A DNA stretch of 53,339 nucleotides, from assembly GCA_036378675.1 (NCBI GenBank), contig DASUWA010000026.1, forward strand, positions 1-53,339, read 5' to 3'. This stretch comes from Acidimicrobiales bacterium. Its GTDB lineage: Bacteria; Actinomycetota; Acidimicrobiia; Acidimicrobiales; Palsa-688. A model generated the notes under the pieces. That model ran no database searches, was not told the origin of the DNA, and saw only the letters and a list, made by a program, of their open reading frames with translations. The translations under genes were made by a program, and so were the position numbers. This document shows positions 27,542 to 42,473 of the stretch, piece after piece (within the stretch, counting starts at the first letter, position 1; each line of letters opens with the position of its first letter).

Positions 27542-28780
27542 TCAACCCGCGGCTCGCGCCGCGATGTCCGACCGATACTGCACACCCGAAAACGAGATCC
27601 GCCCCGCGCCCTCGTACGCCCTCTCTCTCGCTCGCCCGATCGTCTCCCCGAGGCCGGTAACCGCTAGCACCCGGCCTCCCGCAGTCGTCAGTCCCGGCCC
27701 GACTCCCGCGGCGTACAGGTGCAACGAAGGGTCGGCCTTCCACGAATCGAGCCCGTAGATCGGTTGTCCCGTCTTCGGGGCTGCCGGATAGCCCTCGGCC
27801 GCCAGCATGACGCACACCGCCGCGTCGGGTAGGAACTCAGGCGCCGCGACACTGTCGAGCCGCCCGTCCGCTGCCGCAGCAAGAATCTCCGAAACGTCCC
27901 CTTTCCATCGCGGCATCAGCGCCTCGGTTTCGGGATCCCCGAAGCGAACGTTGAACTCGAGGACTTTGGGACCTTCAGGTGTGAGCATGAGACCGGCGTA
28001 GAGAACGCCGCGGTAGTCGATGCCGATGTCGGCGAGGGCTTCGAGGGTCGGGGTGACGGCCCCGTTCATGATGGCTGCGACATCGTCGTCGTCGACCGCC
28101 GGCACCGGCGAGTAGGCGCCCATACCGCCTGTGTTGGGGCCCTTGTCGCCGTCGAGGGCACGTTTGAAGTCCTGGGCTGCGGCGAGGGGAACTGCTCGTT
28201 TTCCGTCGCATACAGCCATCAGCGAAAGCTCCGGCCCGGTGAGGCCTTCTTCGATCACCACTAGCCGGCCTGCCGCGCCGAACGAAACCCCTGCGAGCTT
28301 CGCCTCGACGTCGGCGCACGCCTCATCGAGGTCTTCGGTAACCAGTACGCCCTTGCCTGCCGCGAGGCCGTCGGTCTTGACCACCCAGGGCGGGCTGAGC
28401 GAGCGCAGGAATTCGATCGCCGGCCCCGCGCTGTCGAACACGCCGTAGGCCGCCGTCGGAACGTCCGCGCCCGCCAGCATCTCCTTCATCCACGCCTTGG
28501 AGCCTTCGAGCCGTGCGCCGGCGGCGCCGGGCCCGAACACGAGGTTGCCGGCGTCACGAAGGCGGTCGCCGATGCCATCGACCAGCGGCTGCTCGGGGCC
28601 TACGACGAACAGGTCGGCTTCGATGGTTTCAGGCGGCCGCGAAACACAGGCGATGCCGAGCGCCTGCATGCCGGGGTTGCCGGGACAAACAACCACATCC
28701 GCGGTCCGTTGCAGCGCGGCAGCGAGGGCATGCTCGCGGCCGCCCGACCCGACCACGCAAACCCGCAAACGAGCCGCCAC
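27542..28780 (-). CDS. purD: Phosphoribosylamine-glycine ligase (GAR synthetase)
   Basis: A 412-residue ATP-grasp ligase that joins phosphoribosylamine and glycine. It begins RVCVVGSGGREHALAAAL; the ATP-grasp core has KTDGLAAGKGVLV, VIEEGLTGPELSLMAVCDG and GPNTGGMGAYSP, and the metal-binding Glu/Asn region is FNVRFGDPETEALMP. The GTG at 28780 lies three bases after the purA stop. The frame upstream of it overlaps purA and lacks similarity, so it is excluded. Confidence 0.93.
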   Translation of the reverse strand: MAARLRVCVVGSGGREHALAAALQRTADVVVCPGNPGMQALGIACVSRPPETIEADLFVVGPEQPLVDGIGDRLRDAGNLVFGPGAAGARLEGSKAWMKEMLAGADVPTAAYGVFDSAGPAIEFLRSLSPPWVVKTDGLAAGKGVLVTEDLDEACADVEAKLAGVSFGAAGRLVVIEEGLTGPELSLMAVCDGKRAVPLAAAQDFKRALDGDKGPNTGGMGAYSPVPAVDDDDVAAIMNGAVTPTLEALADIGIDYRGVLYAGLMLTPEGPKVLEFNVRFGDPETEALMPRWKGDVSEILAAAADGRLDSVAAPEFLPDAAVCVMLAAEGYPAAPKTGQPIYGLDSWKADPSLHLYAAGVGPGLTTAGGRVLAVTGLGETIGRARERAYEGAGRISFSGVQYRSDIAARAAG

Positions 28781-28782
28781 CG

Positions 28783-30168
<1,386 letters not shown>

Positions 30169-32784
30169 CTACCGCAACACCAGCCGGTCGCTGCCCAACC
30201 CGTCCAGCGTGCCCTCCTCGTCCGATCCTGCAGAGCCGCGACCTCCCGGGCCACCACCCCCGGCCACGGCGCCACCCTCGAGACCGGCGCTCGACAACAC
30301 CGGCACCCCTTCCAGAGGCGCATCCACCGTGACGGTGTCACCGTCGGTGTAGCGACCCTCGAGAAGAGCAAGCGCCAACGGATCGGCGATCTCGCGTTGG
30401 ATGAGCCTCTTCAAGGGACGCGCACCGAACGCGGGGTCGTACCCCCGCTTCGCCAACCAGGCCTTCGCCGCGGGCGTCACGTCCAAGACGAGGCGCCGCT
30501 CCGCGAGGCGCTTCTCCAGGTCACGCAGCTGGATCTCCACCACGCCCTCGAGGTCCGCCTCGGTGAGCGCTCGGAACCTGACGATCTCGTCGATCCGGTT
30601 AAGGAACTCCGGCTTGAACGCGAGGCTCAGGTCGCCCTGGTGGTTCGAGGTCATGATGACGACGGTGTTGGAGAAGTCGACCGTGCGCCCCTGCCCGTCG
30701 GTCAGGCGCCCGTCGTCGAGCACCTGAAGGAGGATGTTGAACACGTCGGGGTGCGCCTTCTCGATCTCGTCGAGCAGTATCACGCTGTAAGGCCGTCGCC
30801 TCACGGCTTCGGTCAGCTGCCCACCCTCGTCGTAGCCGACGTACCCAGGAGGCGCGCCCACCAGCCGCGACACCGAGTGCTTCTCCATGTACTCCGACAT
30901 GTCGATGCGAACCATCGACCGCTCGTCGTCGAAAAGGAACTCCGCCAGCGCGCGCGCCAGCTCCGTCTTGCCGACACCGGTGGGGCCGAGGACCAGGAAC
31001 GACCCGATCGGCTTTCGTGGATCGGACAGGCCGCTTCGGGAGCGTCTGATGGCGTTCGCCACAGCCCGGACCGCTTCGTCCTGGCCGACGACCCGGTGAT
31101 GCAAGACGTCCTCCATGCGCACTAGCTTCGCCACCTCGCCCTCGAGCAGCCGCGACACCGGCACGCCGGTCCATTTGGACACGACCTCGGCGACGTCTTC
31201 CTCGTCGACCTCCTGCTTCAGCATCTTCTGGTCGTGCTGCAGGTCGTTGAGACGTGCGAGCGCCTCGTCCAGCTGGCGCTGCAGATCGGGTATCTGCCCG
31301 TATTGGATCTCCGCGGCCTTGGCCAGGTCGCCGTCACGGGTGAAGCGCTCCGCCTCGCCGCGCCGCGCCTCGATCTGCTCCTGGAGCGCGACGATCCCCT
31401 CGGACGCCTCCTTCTCGTTGCGCCACCGCATCGTCAACGCGTTCGATTGCTCCTGAAGATCCGCGAGCTCTGCCTCGAGCTTGGCGAGACGTTCCTTCGA
31501 CGCCTCGTCGGTCTCCTTCTCAAGTGCCAGACGCTCGATCTCCAACTGCGCGATCCGACGATCGACAACATCGATCTCGGTCGGCTTCGACTCCATCTCA
31601 ATCCGCAAGCGGCTCGCCGCCTCGTCCACCAGGTCGATCGCCTTGTCCGGCAAGAAGCGCCCGGTGATGTAACGGTTGGACAGCACAGCAGCCGCAACCA
31701 GCGCGGCGTCCTGAATCCGGACACCGTGGTGCACCTCGTAGCGCTCCTTCAAACCGCGAAGAATCGCGATGCTGTCCTCGACGCTTGGCTCCCCGACGTA
31801 CACCTGCTGGAAACGCCGCTCGAGGGCGGGGTCCTTCTCGATGTGCTTGCGGTACTCGTCGAGGGTGGTCGCGCCAATCAGGCGCAGCTCGCCACGGGCG
31901 AGCATCGGCTTCACCATGTTGCCGGCGTCCATCGCTCCCTCAGCCGCGCCGGCGCCGACGATCGTGTGCAACTCGTCGACGAAGGTGATGATCTCGCCCT
32001 CCGAGTCGGTGATCTCCTTCAGAACCGCCTTCAACCGCTCCTCGAACTCACCGCGGTACTTCGAGCCGGCGACCATCGATCCCAGGTCCAGCGCCAGGAT
32101 CCGCTTGCCCTTCAGCGAATCGGGGACGTCGCCGGCGACGATCCGGTTGGCCAGACCTTCGACGATCGCCGTCTTGCCGACGCCAGGTTCTCCGATCAGC
32201 ACAGGGTTGTTCTTGGTACGCCGCGACAACACCTGGATGACCCGCCGGATCTCCTCGTCACGCCCGATGACGGGATCGAGCTTGCCGGCGCGGGCGTCCG
32301 CGGTCAGGTCGCGCCCGTACTTTTCCAACGCCTGGTAAGAGTCCTCGGGATTCTGGCTGGTCACCCGATGGCTGCCGCGCACCTCGCGCAACGCCGCCAG
32401 AAGCTGCTCCTTCGACGCGCCCACCGCGTCAGCGAGCGCAAGGAGCAGATGCTCCACGGACAGGTACTCGTCGCCGAGCGCCTGCCGTTCCTGATCGGCA
32501 CGGTTGAACGCGTCGAGCGCGGCCCGACCGAGCTGCGGCTCACCGCCTCCACCGTACGTGCGAGGGAGCTTGGCCAGAGTGTCCTGCAAGCGGTTCCTCA
32601 GGCTCATCGGCGCTATGCCGACGCGCTCCAGCACCGGAAGTGTGATGGTGCCCTCCTGCCCGAGCATCGCGAACAGCAGGTGCTCCGGGGTGACCTCCGG
32701 GTTGTTGCTCGCGCCGGCGGCGTCGGCGGCTGCGCGCAGGGCTTCTTGGGTTTTAGCGGTCCAACGATTTGGATCGAGCGCCAT
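30169..32784 (-). CDS. clpB: ATP-dependent disaggregase ClpB
   Basis: An 871-residue Hsp100 chaperone that threads aggregated proteins with help from DnaK. It has the N-terminal Clp repeat domain ([16 protein letters not shown]), the first AAA module with [15 protein letters not shown], the middle coiled-coil domain around residues 410-520, and the second AAA module with [17 protein letters not shown]. The pore loops include [11 protein letters not shown] and [10 protein letters not shown]. The ATG at 32784 has AGGAGGG. It is 77 bases downstream of hspR, with a hairpin plus T-run in the gap. Confidence 0.95.
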   Translation of the reverse strand: MALDPNRWTAKTQEALRAAADAAGASNNPEVTPEHLLFAMLGQEGTITLPVLERVGIAPMSLRNRLQDTLAKLPRTYGGGGEPQLGRAALDAFNRADQERQALGDEYLSVEHLLLALADAVGASKEQLLAALREVRGSHRVTSQNPEDSYQALEKYGRDLTADARAGKLDPVIGRDEEIRRVIQVLSRRTKNNPVLIGEPGVGKTAIVEGLANRIVAGDVPDSLKGKRILALDLGSMVAGSKYRGEFEERLKAVLKEITDSEGEIITFVDELHTIVGAGAAEGAMDAGNMVKPMLARGELRLIGATTLDEYRKHIEKDPALERRFQQVYVGEPSVEDSIAILRGLKERYEVHHGVRIQDAALVAAAVLSNRYITGRFLPDKAIDLVDEAASRLRIEMESKPTEIDVVDRRIAQLEIERLALEKETDEASKERLAKLEAELADLQEQSNALTMRWRNEKEASEGIVALQEQIEARRGEAERFTRDGDLAKAAEIQYGQIPDLQRQLDEALARLNDLQHDQKMLKQEVDEEDVAEVVSKWTGVPVSRLLEGEVAKLVRMEDVLHHRVVGQDEAVRAVANAIRRSRSGLSDPRKPIGSFLVLGPTGVGKTELARALAEFLFDDERSMVRIDMSEYMEKHSVSRLVGAPPGYVGYDEGGQLTEAVRRRPYSVILLDEIEKAHPDVFNILLQVLDDGRLTDGQGRTVDFSNTVVIMTSNHQGDLSLAFKPEFLNRIDEIVRFRALTEADLEGVVEIQLRDLEKRLAERRLVLDVTPAAKAWLAKRGYDPAFGARPLKRLIQREIADPLALALLEGRYTDGDTVTVDAPLEGVPVLSSAGLEGGAVAGGGGPGGRGSAGSDEEGTLDGLGSDRLVLR

Positions 32785-32825
32785 CTAAGTGGCCCTCCTT
32801 GTTAAATCAGCTTGTACTTGTTCAG

Positions 32826-32855
32826 AAAAAGGCGGCCGGTGTCGCGCTGACCGCC
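32826..32855 (-). terminator. Hairpin with T-run between hspR and clpB
   Basis: On the minus strand GGCGG and CCGCC can pair around a 15-base loop (itself partly paired), followed directly by five T. It begins just after the hspR stop and may end or attenuate transcription before clpB. Confidence 0.45.
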
Positions 32856-32861
32856 GGAGAA

Positions 32862-33239
32862 TCAGTTGCGGGGTATCCACCGCTCTGGCGAGTTCTTCAC
32901 CGGAACCAGGTCACGCCGGTAATGACGGTGCACCCGGTCGATCTGCTCGGCAGCCTGCCTGCGCGCTTCCATCAGTTCGTTGCGCAAGCTGGCCAGCTGC
33001 TCCTCGAGCTCGATGACCCGCTTCACACCTTCGAGGTTCAGGCCGGCGTTCGTGAGGTCCTGGATCCGCCGCAACCTCTCAAGATCCATCTCGCTGTAGC
33101 GCCGGCTGCCGCCGACGGTTCGCGCAGGGTCGAGGAGACCTTTGCGCTCGTAGATGCGGAGCGTCTGAGGGTGAACGCCGGTCAGTTCGGCCGCAACCGA
33201 GATCACGTACACGGCGCGCTTCGAAGTTTCGCCGTTCAT
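32862..33239 (-). CDS. hspR: Heat-shock repressor HspR (MerR family)
   Basis: A 125-residue regulator. The MerR helix-turn-helix and wing read VYVISVAAELTGVHPQTLRIYERKGLLDPART, then VGGSRRYSEMDLERLRRIQDL. A coiled-coil dimerisation helix follows (LEGVKRVIELEEQLASLRNEL). By family knowledge HspR represses the dnaK operon by binding HAIR sequences, with DnaK as co-repressor. A HAIR is present upstream of dnaK at 37018-37038. The ATG at 33239 shares one base with the dnaJ stop (TGATG), which decides the start over the frame reaching 33254. Confidence 0.93.
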   Translation of the reverse strand: MNGETSKRAVYVISVAAELTGVHPQTLRIYERKGLLDPARTVGGSRRYSEMDLERLRRIQDLTNAGLNLEGVKRVIELEEQLASLRNELMEARRQAAEQIDRVHRHYRRDLVPVKNSPERWIPRN

Positions 33240-34378
33240 CACACCCCACTCCACAGGTGCTCGCGCAACGAATCACCCTTCATCAGGTCACCGAGCGCCT
33301 CAACCGTCTCGCGCTCCGAATCGGTCAAGTGTGCTGGCACCGAGACTTCGACCGTCACCAAGAGATCGCCCGCGCCCGAGCTCGCCGGAACGCCCTTCCC
33401 GCGAACGCGCAGCACCCGGCCCGACTTGGTACCGGCTGGGACCTTGAGGGTGACCGGGCGTTCGAGCGTCGGAACGGTGATCGTGGTGCCGAGCGCCGCC
33501 TCCGGGAAGGTGACCGGAGCGGTGATGGTGAGGTCCTTGCCCTTGCGGCCGAACACCGGATGATGGTCGACGTGCACGACGACGTAGAGGTTCCCCGGAG
33601 GCCCGCCTCGCCGGCCCGCGCCACCGCGCCCCTTCACGCGAATGCGCTGGCCGTCCTCCACGCCGGCGGGAATCCGCACCTTCACTTCGCGGGCGGCGTA
33701 CTCGACGCCGGCGCCCTGGCACGTCGGGCAGGGCGTCTCGATGCGCACGCCGGTTCCGCCGCATGTCTGGCACACTTCGCTGAACGAGAACAGACCCTGG
33801 TTGTCGCTCACGACTCCCCGGCCGCCGCAAACCGGGCAGGCTGCCGGTGCGGTTCCCGGTGCGGCGCCACTGCCGCCGCACGTGTGGCACGCAACTTCCG
33901 AGGTGACGTTGACGGTCGTGGTCAGACCGTTGACCGCGTCCAAGAACGACAGATGCAAACTCGCTTCGAGATCGGGACCGCGCTGGGGCCCGAGGGTGCT
34001 CGCCCCCGATCCTGCCCCGCCACGTCCGGATCTCCCCGTCGCCCGGCCGAAGATGTTTCCGATCAGATCGCCGAGGTCGTCCACCCGGAACGATCCGCCG
34101 AATCCGCCGGTGCCGCCAGCGGGCGCACCAGCGAAGATGTTGCCACCCGCTCCCAGCCTACGGACCTCGTCGTACTCCTTCTTCTTTTCCTGATCGCCGA
34201 GCACGTCGTAGGCGGCGGATATCTCCTTGAAGCGTTCCTCCGACCCGGGGTTCGCGTCAGGGTGGTACTGCTTCGCAAGCTTCCTGTAGGCGCGCCCGAT
34301 CTCCTTGGCGGTGGCGGTATCGCTCACGCCAAGCACCTTGTAGTAGTCCTTTTCGAACCACTCACGTTGGGGCGCCAT
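33239..34378 (-). CDS. dnaJ: Chaperone DnaJ
   Basis: A 379-residue Hsp40 co-chaperone. It has the J domain with the HPD motif (QYHPDANPG), a Gly/Phe-rich linker (GGTGGFGGSF), four CxxCxGxG zinc repeats between about residues 155 and 225, and the C-terminal peptide-binding domain. It stimulates the DnaK ATPase. The ATG at 34378 lies six bases after the grpE stop. Confidence 0.94.
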   Translation of the reverse strand: MAPQREWFEKDYYKVLGVSDTATAKEIGRAYRKLAKQYHPDANPGSEERFKEISAAYDVLGDQEKKKEYDEVRRLGAGGNIFAGAPAGGTGGFGGSFRVDDLGDLIGNIFGRATGRSGRGGAGSGASTLGPQRGPDLEASLHLSFLDAVNGLTTTVNVTSEVACHTCGGSGAAPGTAPAACPVCGGRGVVSDNQGLFSFSEVCQTCGGTGVRIETPCPTCQGAGVEYAAREVKVRIPAGVEDGQRIRVKGRGGAGRRGGPPGNLYVVVHVDHHPVFGRKGKDLTITAPVTFPEAALGTTITVPTLERPVTLKVPAGTKSGRVLRVRGKGVPASSGAGDLLVTVEVSVPAHLTDSERETVEALGDLMKGDSLREHLWSGV

Positions 34379-34384
34379 TAAGTC

Positions 34385-35106
34385 TTAGCCTCTTACCTTG
34401 ACCATCGCCGGCCGCAGCACGCGGCCCTTCCACTTGTAACCAGCGCGCAGAACCTCGGTGACTGTCTGCTCGCCGTGTTCTTCAGCGGGCTCGTGCACTA
34501 CTGCGTCGTGAAGCGTTGGGTCGAACGGCGATCCCTCGCCGGCAACTCTTTCCAATCCTTCTTTCTCCAACGCGCTCATCAGCGCGCCCGTCACCTGCTT
34601 GATGTCCTCACCGCCGCCGTGCGCGAGTGCAAGGTCGGCGGCATCCAGAACCGGCAGCAGCTTGTCGACGAGTTGCGCGGCCGCGCGCTCGAGGTACTCG
34701 GTCTGCTGCTTCAGCATCCGCTTCTTGTAGTTCTCGAAGTCGGCCTGCAACCTGATCAGCGCGTCGCGGTAGTCGTCCCGCTCCCTCAATGCCTCGCTCA
34801 ACGGATCGTCTCCGGGAAACTGGTCGTCGGGACCCGGCATCGACCCGTCCTCTCGTCCCTCCTTCCGAGGAAAACGTTCGGCCGACTCGACTGCCGGTTC
34901 CGTCGACTCAGTCCCGCCAGTCGCGCCACCGCGCTCCTCATCGCGCGCTGAGTTCGTCGCGAGGTCCTCACGCTCGGACCGCGACTCGGGCGAACCCCCG
35001 GCAGGGGGCTCGGAGTGCGAGTGGGCCGGTCGTTGTCCGGCGTCAGCCGGACCGCCGGTCCGATCGTCTCCGAGTCGACCTGTCGGGGTGTCGTTACCAG
35101 AATCAC

Positions 35107-35110
<4 letters not shown>
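34385..35110 (-). CDS. grpE: Nucleotide exchange factor GrpE
   Basis: A 241-residue protein. The first 100 residues are a charged, disordered extension, longer than in E. coli GrpE. The long dimerising helix begins at [20 protein letters not shown], and the C-terminal beta domain has [17 protein letters not shown] and [20 protein letters not shown]. It releases ADP from DnaK. The GTG at 35110 overlaps the dnaK stop in a GTGA junction, indicating coupling. Confidence 0.93.
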
Positions 35111-36966
<1,856 letters not shown>

Positions 36967-37017
36967 TGGGTGCCTCCTGATTACCTAGAGAACTCTGTGT
37001 GCTCCCAGGGTAACAGA

Positions 37018-37038
37018 GTTGAGTGTCTAACACTCAAG
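37018..37038. promoter_or_regulatory. HAIR operator (HspR-binding inverted repeat)
   Basis: GTTGAGT-N7-ACTCAAG matches the HAIR consensus CTTGAGT-N7-ACTCAAG with one mismatch. On the minus strand its TTGAGT could be the dnaK -35, with TTACCC 18 bases on as -10. On the plus strand TTGAGT lies 69 bases before the gpmA start and could serve likewise. HspR encoded at 32862-33239 should bind here. Confidence 0.85.
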
Positions 37039-37087
37039 AAATCTTCTAGTCGGCCCAAGTCAGGGTACCGGCGCTACCATCGGCGGG

Positions 37088-37831
37088 GTGGCAAGTCTCG
37101 TGCTGCTCCGCCACGGCCAGAGCCAGTGGAACCTCGAGAACCGCTTCACGGGCTGGTGGGACGTGGGGCTGTCGGATCAGGGTGAAAAAGAGGCCCGCTC
37201 CGCCGGCTCGCTCCTCGCCGGCGAGGGCATGGTGTTCGACGAGGCCCACACCTCGGTACTCACCCGGGCGATCAAGACCCTCGAGCTGGCTCTGGAGGAG
37301 ATGGGCCAGCTGTGGATGCCGGTGCGCCGGCACTGGCGTCTCAACGAGCGCCACTACGGGGCGCTTACTGGGCTCGACAAGGCCGAGACCAAGGCGAAGT
37401 ACGGCGAGAAGCAATTCATGGAGTGGCGCCGCAGCTACGCGATCCAGCCGCCTCCCATGCCGCCGGGCGACCCGTTCGACGTCCGCTCGGACGCCCGCTA
37501 CGCCCCGTACCCCGGGGACATCGTCCCCACGACCGAATGCTTGGCGGACGTGGTGTCCCGCATGCTGCCCTACTGGTTCGACTCGGTCGCTCCATCGTTG
37601 CTGGCGGGTCGGACGGTTCTGATCGCCGCGCATGGAAACAGCCTCCGGGCGCTGATCAAGCACCTCGAGGGGATCTCAGACGACGACATCACCGGGTTGG
37701 AGATACCGACCGGCGTGCCGATCGTCTACGAGCTGGACCGCGAGCTGAGGCCGGTCGGCAAGCGCGAGCTCGGCGACCCCGACGCGATCGCCGCGGCGGC
37801 CGAGGCAGTCCGCCGGCAAGGCGACCGGTAG
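37088..37831 (+). CDS. gpmA: 2,3-bisphosphoglycerate-dependent phosphoglycerate mutase
   Basis: A 247-residue glycolytic enzyme that interconverts 3- and 2-phosphoglycerate. The phosphohistidine is in [20 protein letters not shown]. Other hallmarks are the [15 protein letters not shown] segment, [18 protein letters not shown], and the second His in [17 protein letters not shown]. The start is the GTG at 37088. It is divergent from dnaK and shares the HAIR-bearing 121-base gap. glnD begins five bases after its stop, so the two are likely co-transcribed. Confidence 0.93.
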   Translation: MASLVLLRHGQSQWNLENRFTGWWDVGLSDQGEKEARSAGSLLAGEGMVFDEAHTSVLTRAIKTLELALEEMGQLWMPVRRHWRLNERHYGALTGLDKAETKAKYGEKQFMEWRRSYAIQPPPMPPGDPFDVRSDARYAPYPGDIVPTTECLADVVSRMLPYWFDSVAPSLLAGRTVLIAAHGNSLRALIKHLEGISDDDITGLEIPTGVPIVYELDRELRPVGKRELGDPDAIAAAAEAVRRQGDR

Positions 37832-37835
37832 TCCC

Positions 37836-40193
37836 TTGAGCACCACTGCGGCGGCGCTGCGACAGGCGCGGGCGTCGCTGGTGGAGGACCGATCGGTTCG
37901 CGGCCAGGCGTGGTGCTCGCGTTACGCGTTCGCTTGCGACGAGTGGTTAGGCAACCTTCTCTTCGAAGCGGCGGGCGGGGACACGAAAGGTCTGGCGCTC
38001 ATGGCCGTCGGCGGGTACGGGCGAAGGGAGCTCGCGCCGGGCAGCGACGTTGACCTGCTGCTGGTGCACAACGGCAAGCGACGGCCCAAGGAATTGAAGA
38101 ACATCGCCGACGCGATCTGGTACCCGATCTGGGACACCGGCGTTCCTCTCGACCACAGCGTCAGGACTCCGAAAGAAGTGCGCGCGGCGATGGACGCAGA
38201 CATCAAGGTCGCGTTGGGGCTTCTCGACGCGCGCTTGGTCGCCGGCGACGAACAGCTCGCCTCGGAGGTGTTGAGCAAGGCTGCGCAGCTGTGGTCGACC
38301 CGTTCGGATCGGTGGCTGCCGGCTCTGTCGTTGATGGTGCGTGAGCGTCATGATCGCTTCGGGGATCTGGCCTTCCTGCTGGAGCCGGATCTGAAGGAGG
38401 CGCGCGGCGGGACGCGCGACCTGCACCTGCTCAGTTCCCTCGGCCGGGTGGTGCCCTTCCTCGTGGGACTGCTCGACGATCCGGGCGTGGCGCCGGCCGG
38501 CGAGGTGCTCACCGATGTCCGGGTGGAATTGCACCGCCTGACCGGCCGGGCCGGGAACCTTCTACTGCTTCAGGATCAGGACGGAGTGGCGTCGGCGCTT
38601 GGTTACCCCGACGCCGACGGGTTGATGGCCGCGGTGGCCGGCGCCGCTCGGGTGATCGCGTGGACGAGCGACGACGCGTGGCGGCGCATCGCTTCGTGGC
38701 TGGAAGGCCCGAAAGGACGAGGGGGTAGCGGTGACCGGGCTGTCGAGCCCGGTGTGGTCATCCGCGACGCCGAAGTGGTTCTGGCGGCCGGCACGCAGGT
38801 CGGCGACGATCCGTCGTTGGCGCTGAGGGTCGCGGCGGCCTCGGCTGAGCTCGACCTTCCCATTGCCAGGTCGACACTCGACCGCCTCGGCACGGAAGCT
38901 TTGGTGCCGTCAGGCGTGTGGCCGCCCGAGGTTCTGCACTCCTTACTGAGGCTGCTAGGCGCGGGGCTTACTGCGGTTGCCGCGATCGAGGCTCTAGACC
39001 AGAAGGGCTTGTGGGTCCGGTACCTGCCCGAGTGGGAGCCGGTGCGCAACCGTCCTCAGCGCAACGCATACCACCGTTTTACGGTCGACCGGCATCTCGT
39101 CGAGACTGCTGCCGGTGCGGCCGCGCTGCAGAGCCGCGTCTCGCGCCCGGACCTCCTTCTGCTCGGGGCGTTGCTGCACGACATCGGCAAGGGGCGCGGG
39201 GTCGATCACACCGAGGCCGGTATCGAAGTGGTTCGCGGTATGGCGCCGCGGCTGGGCTTGCCGCCGGCGGACGTGATGATGCTCGAGTCGATGGTGAGGC
39301 ATCACTTGCTCCTGCCAGACGTGGCGACCAGACGCGACATCGAGGACCCCGCCACAGCCGCGGCGGTGGCTGCCGCAGTCGGGGACAGGTTGACCCTCCA
39401 GCTTCTGGCTGCGTTGACCGAGGCCGACAGCATCGCGACCGGCCCTTCGGCTTGGGGGGTCTGGAAGGCGGGGCTGGTAGCGAAGCTGGTCGAGCGGACT
39501 TCGGCCGTGCTGGAGGGCCACCCTCCACCGGACCGCCGGGATCTCGAGCTCGGCCCGGAGCAGCGAGAACTTCTGGCTGGAGGACGCCTGGAAGTGCTGG
39601 TCGACGGTGGCCGGGTGACGGTCGCCGCGCCGGACCGGGCGGGGCTTCTCTCGACCGTCTCCGGTGTCTTAACACTGTCGGGGCTGACGGTGCGAAGCGC
39701 GAGCACCGTGTCGGACGAGCCTTCGCGCATGGCGCTGCTCAGCTTCGACGTGGCGCCGACCTTCGACCGTCTCCCGAACTGGACCAAGGTTCGCAACGAC
39801 CTCGAAGCCGCCATCGATGGGCGTCTCCCCCTCGGCGAGCTTCTGGACGAGCGTGAATCCCACTACGACCGGCTTAGGCGGAGGTCGTCGGCGCACCAGC
39901 CGGCGGTGGGTGTTTTCATCGACAACGACGCCTCGGTCGACTGCACGGTCGTCGAGGTGAGAGCGCCCGACCGGGGGCCGGTCCTTTACCGGCTGACCAG
40001 AGCGCTCACTGCGTGCGAGCTGATCATCCAGCGGGCGCTGGTGAACACTCTAGGGGCGGAGGCGGTCGACGTCTTCTACGTTCAGGACGGGTCGGGCGAG
40101 AAGGTCACCGACGGTACGTCGAAGGACCGGATAGCGAGAGCCCTCACCGACGCAGCCAAACAACAAGCGGGATCAGAGACGCTGATGAACTGA
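37836..40193 (+). CDS. glnD: PII nucleotidyltransferase GlnD
   Basis: A 785-residue sensor that modifies PII proteins according to glutamine. The nucleotidyltransferase motif is GGYGRRELAPGSDVDLLLV. A helical region with LKEARGGTRDLHLL follows. The HD domain (DRHLVETAAGA ... LLGALLHDIGKGRG) performs de-modification. Two ACT domains end the protein (VTVAAPDRAGLLSTVSGVL and VEVRAPDRGPVLYRLTRAL). In some actinobacteria this enzyme adenylylates rather than uridylylates PII. The TTG start at 37836 is five bases after gpmA. The likely target PII and amt lie just beyond, on the opposite strand. Confidence 0.92.
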   Translation: MSTTAAALRQARASLVEDRSVRGQAWCSRYAFACDEWLGNLLFEAAGGDTKGLALMAVGGYGRRELAPGSDVDLLLVHNGKRRPKELKNIADAIWYPIWDTGVPLDHSVRTPKEVRAAMDADIKVALGLLDARLVAGDEQLASEVLSKAAQLWSTRSDRWLPALSLMVRERHDRFGDLAFLLEPDLKEARGGTRDLHLLSSLGRVVPFLVGLLDDPGVAPAGEVLTDVRVELHRLTGRAGNLLLLQDQDGVASALGYPDADGLMAAVAGAARVIAWTSDDAWRRIASWLEGPKGRGGSGDRAVEPGVVIRDAEVVLAAGTQVGDDPSLALRVAAASAELDLPIARSTLDRLGTEALVPSGVWPPEVLHSLLRLLGAGLTAVAAIEALDQKGLWVRYLPEWEPVRNRPQRNAYHRFTVDRHLVETAAGAAALQSRVSRPDLLLLGALLHDIGKGRGVDHTEAGIEVVRGMAPRLGLPPADVMMLESMVRHHLLLPDVATRRDIEDPATAAAVAAAVGDRLTLQLLAALTEADSIATGPSAWGVWKAGLVAKLVERTSAVLEGHPPPDRRDLELGPEQRELLAGGRLEVLVDGGRVTVAAPDRAGLLSTVSGVLTLSGLTVRSASTVSDEPSRMALLSFDVAPTFDRLPNWTKVRNDLEAAIDGRLPLGELLDERESHYDRLRRRSSAHQPAVGVFIDNDASVDCTVVEVRAPDRGPVLYRLTRALTACELIIQRALVNTLGAEAVDVFYVQDGSGEKVTDGTSKDRIARALTDAAKQQAGSETLMN

Positions 40194-40197
40194 CGAA

Positions 40198-40229
40198 GAG
40201 ACCGTGAGCGCAACCAGGCTCACGGTCTC
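40198..40229. terminator. Bidirectional hairpin terminator
   Basis: GAGACCGTGAGC and GCTCACGGTCTC form a perfect 12-pair stem with an eight-base loop. It sits five bases after the glnD stop and 19 bases from the convergent small-membrane-protein stop. There is no long T-run. Confidence 0.7.
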
Positions 40230-40247
40230 GACGTCAGTAAACGAGCG

Positions 40248-40466
40248 CTACTTGTCCAGCTTGTTGTGCTGGTACCACAGCCACATGGCGATGGAGAACC
40301 ATCCGGCGGCGATGACACCCCACGCTGCGGCGAAGCCGGTCTTGCCGTTGGTGGCGGCGATGATCACGATTCCGATCGCGATGAGCGACATGAGCAGGAA
40401 TCCCCGCCACACCCACACGGACTGGACCGAGCGGGACTCCTGGACCGACCAGCGATCGTCTGGCAT
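40248..40466 (-). CDS. Small two-TM membrane protein
   Basis: A 72-residue protein with two hydrophobic helices (WRGFLLMSLIAIGIVIIAAT and AAWGVIAAGWFSIAMWLWY) joined by a short Asn-Gly-Lys loop and ending in a charged YQHNKLDK tail. The ATG at 40466, ten bases after the PII stop, is preferred to a GTG at 40493 that overlaps PII. It is the last gene of an amt-PII unit, so a link to ammonium transport or PII docking is possible, but no family is recognised. Confidence 0.65.
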   Translation of the reverse strand: MPDDRWSVQESRSVQSVWVWRGFLLMSLIAIGIVIIAATNGKTGFAAAWGVIAAGWFSIAMWLWYQHNKLDK

Positions 40467-40476
40467 CGGTGCCAGC

Positions 40477-42389
<1,913 letters not shown>

Positions 42390-42435
42390 GGCCCCTCCTG
42401 TAGCCGATGGGTTTCGAGAAGGCTAAGAAGCCGTT

Positions 42436-42473
42436 GTTTCCCTTCGTTGACCGTTGTGTTGCCGGCGTGTTAA
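42436..42473 (-). promoter_or_regulatory. Candidate GlnR-like operator upstream of amt
   Basis: Read on the minus strand, four near-direct repeats occur: TTAAC, GCAAC, TCAAC and GAAAC, spaced 11, 12 and 10 bases. The actinobacterial GlnR box is roughly gTnAC-n6-GaAAC repeated twice, which this resembles in phasing and in the conserved AC. It lies 47-84 bases before the amt start. Confidence 0.4.

Noticed and set aside
31234-32805. 523-codon plus-strand frame opposite clpB
   Set aside because: It is antisense to an unambiguous ClpB, so its length reflects GC-rich codon bias.
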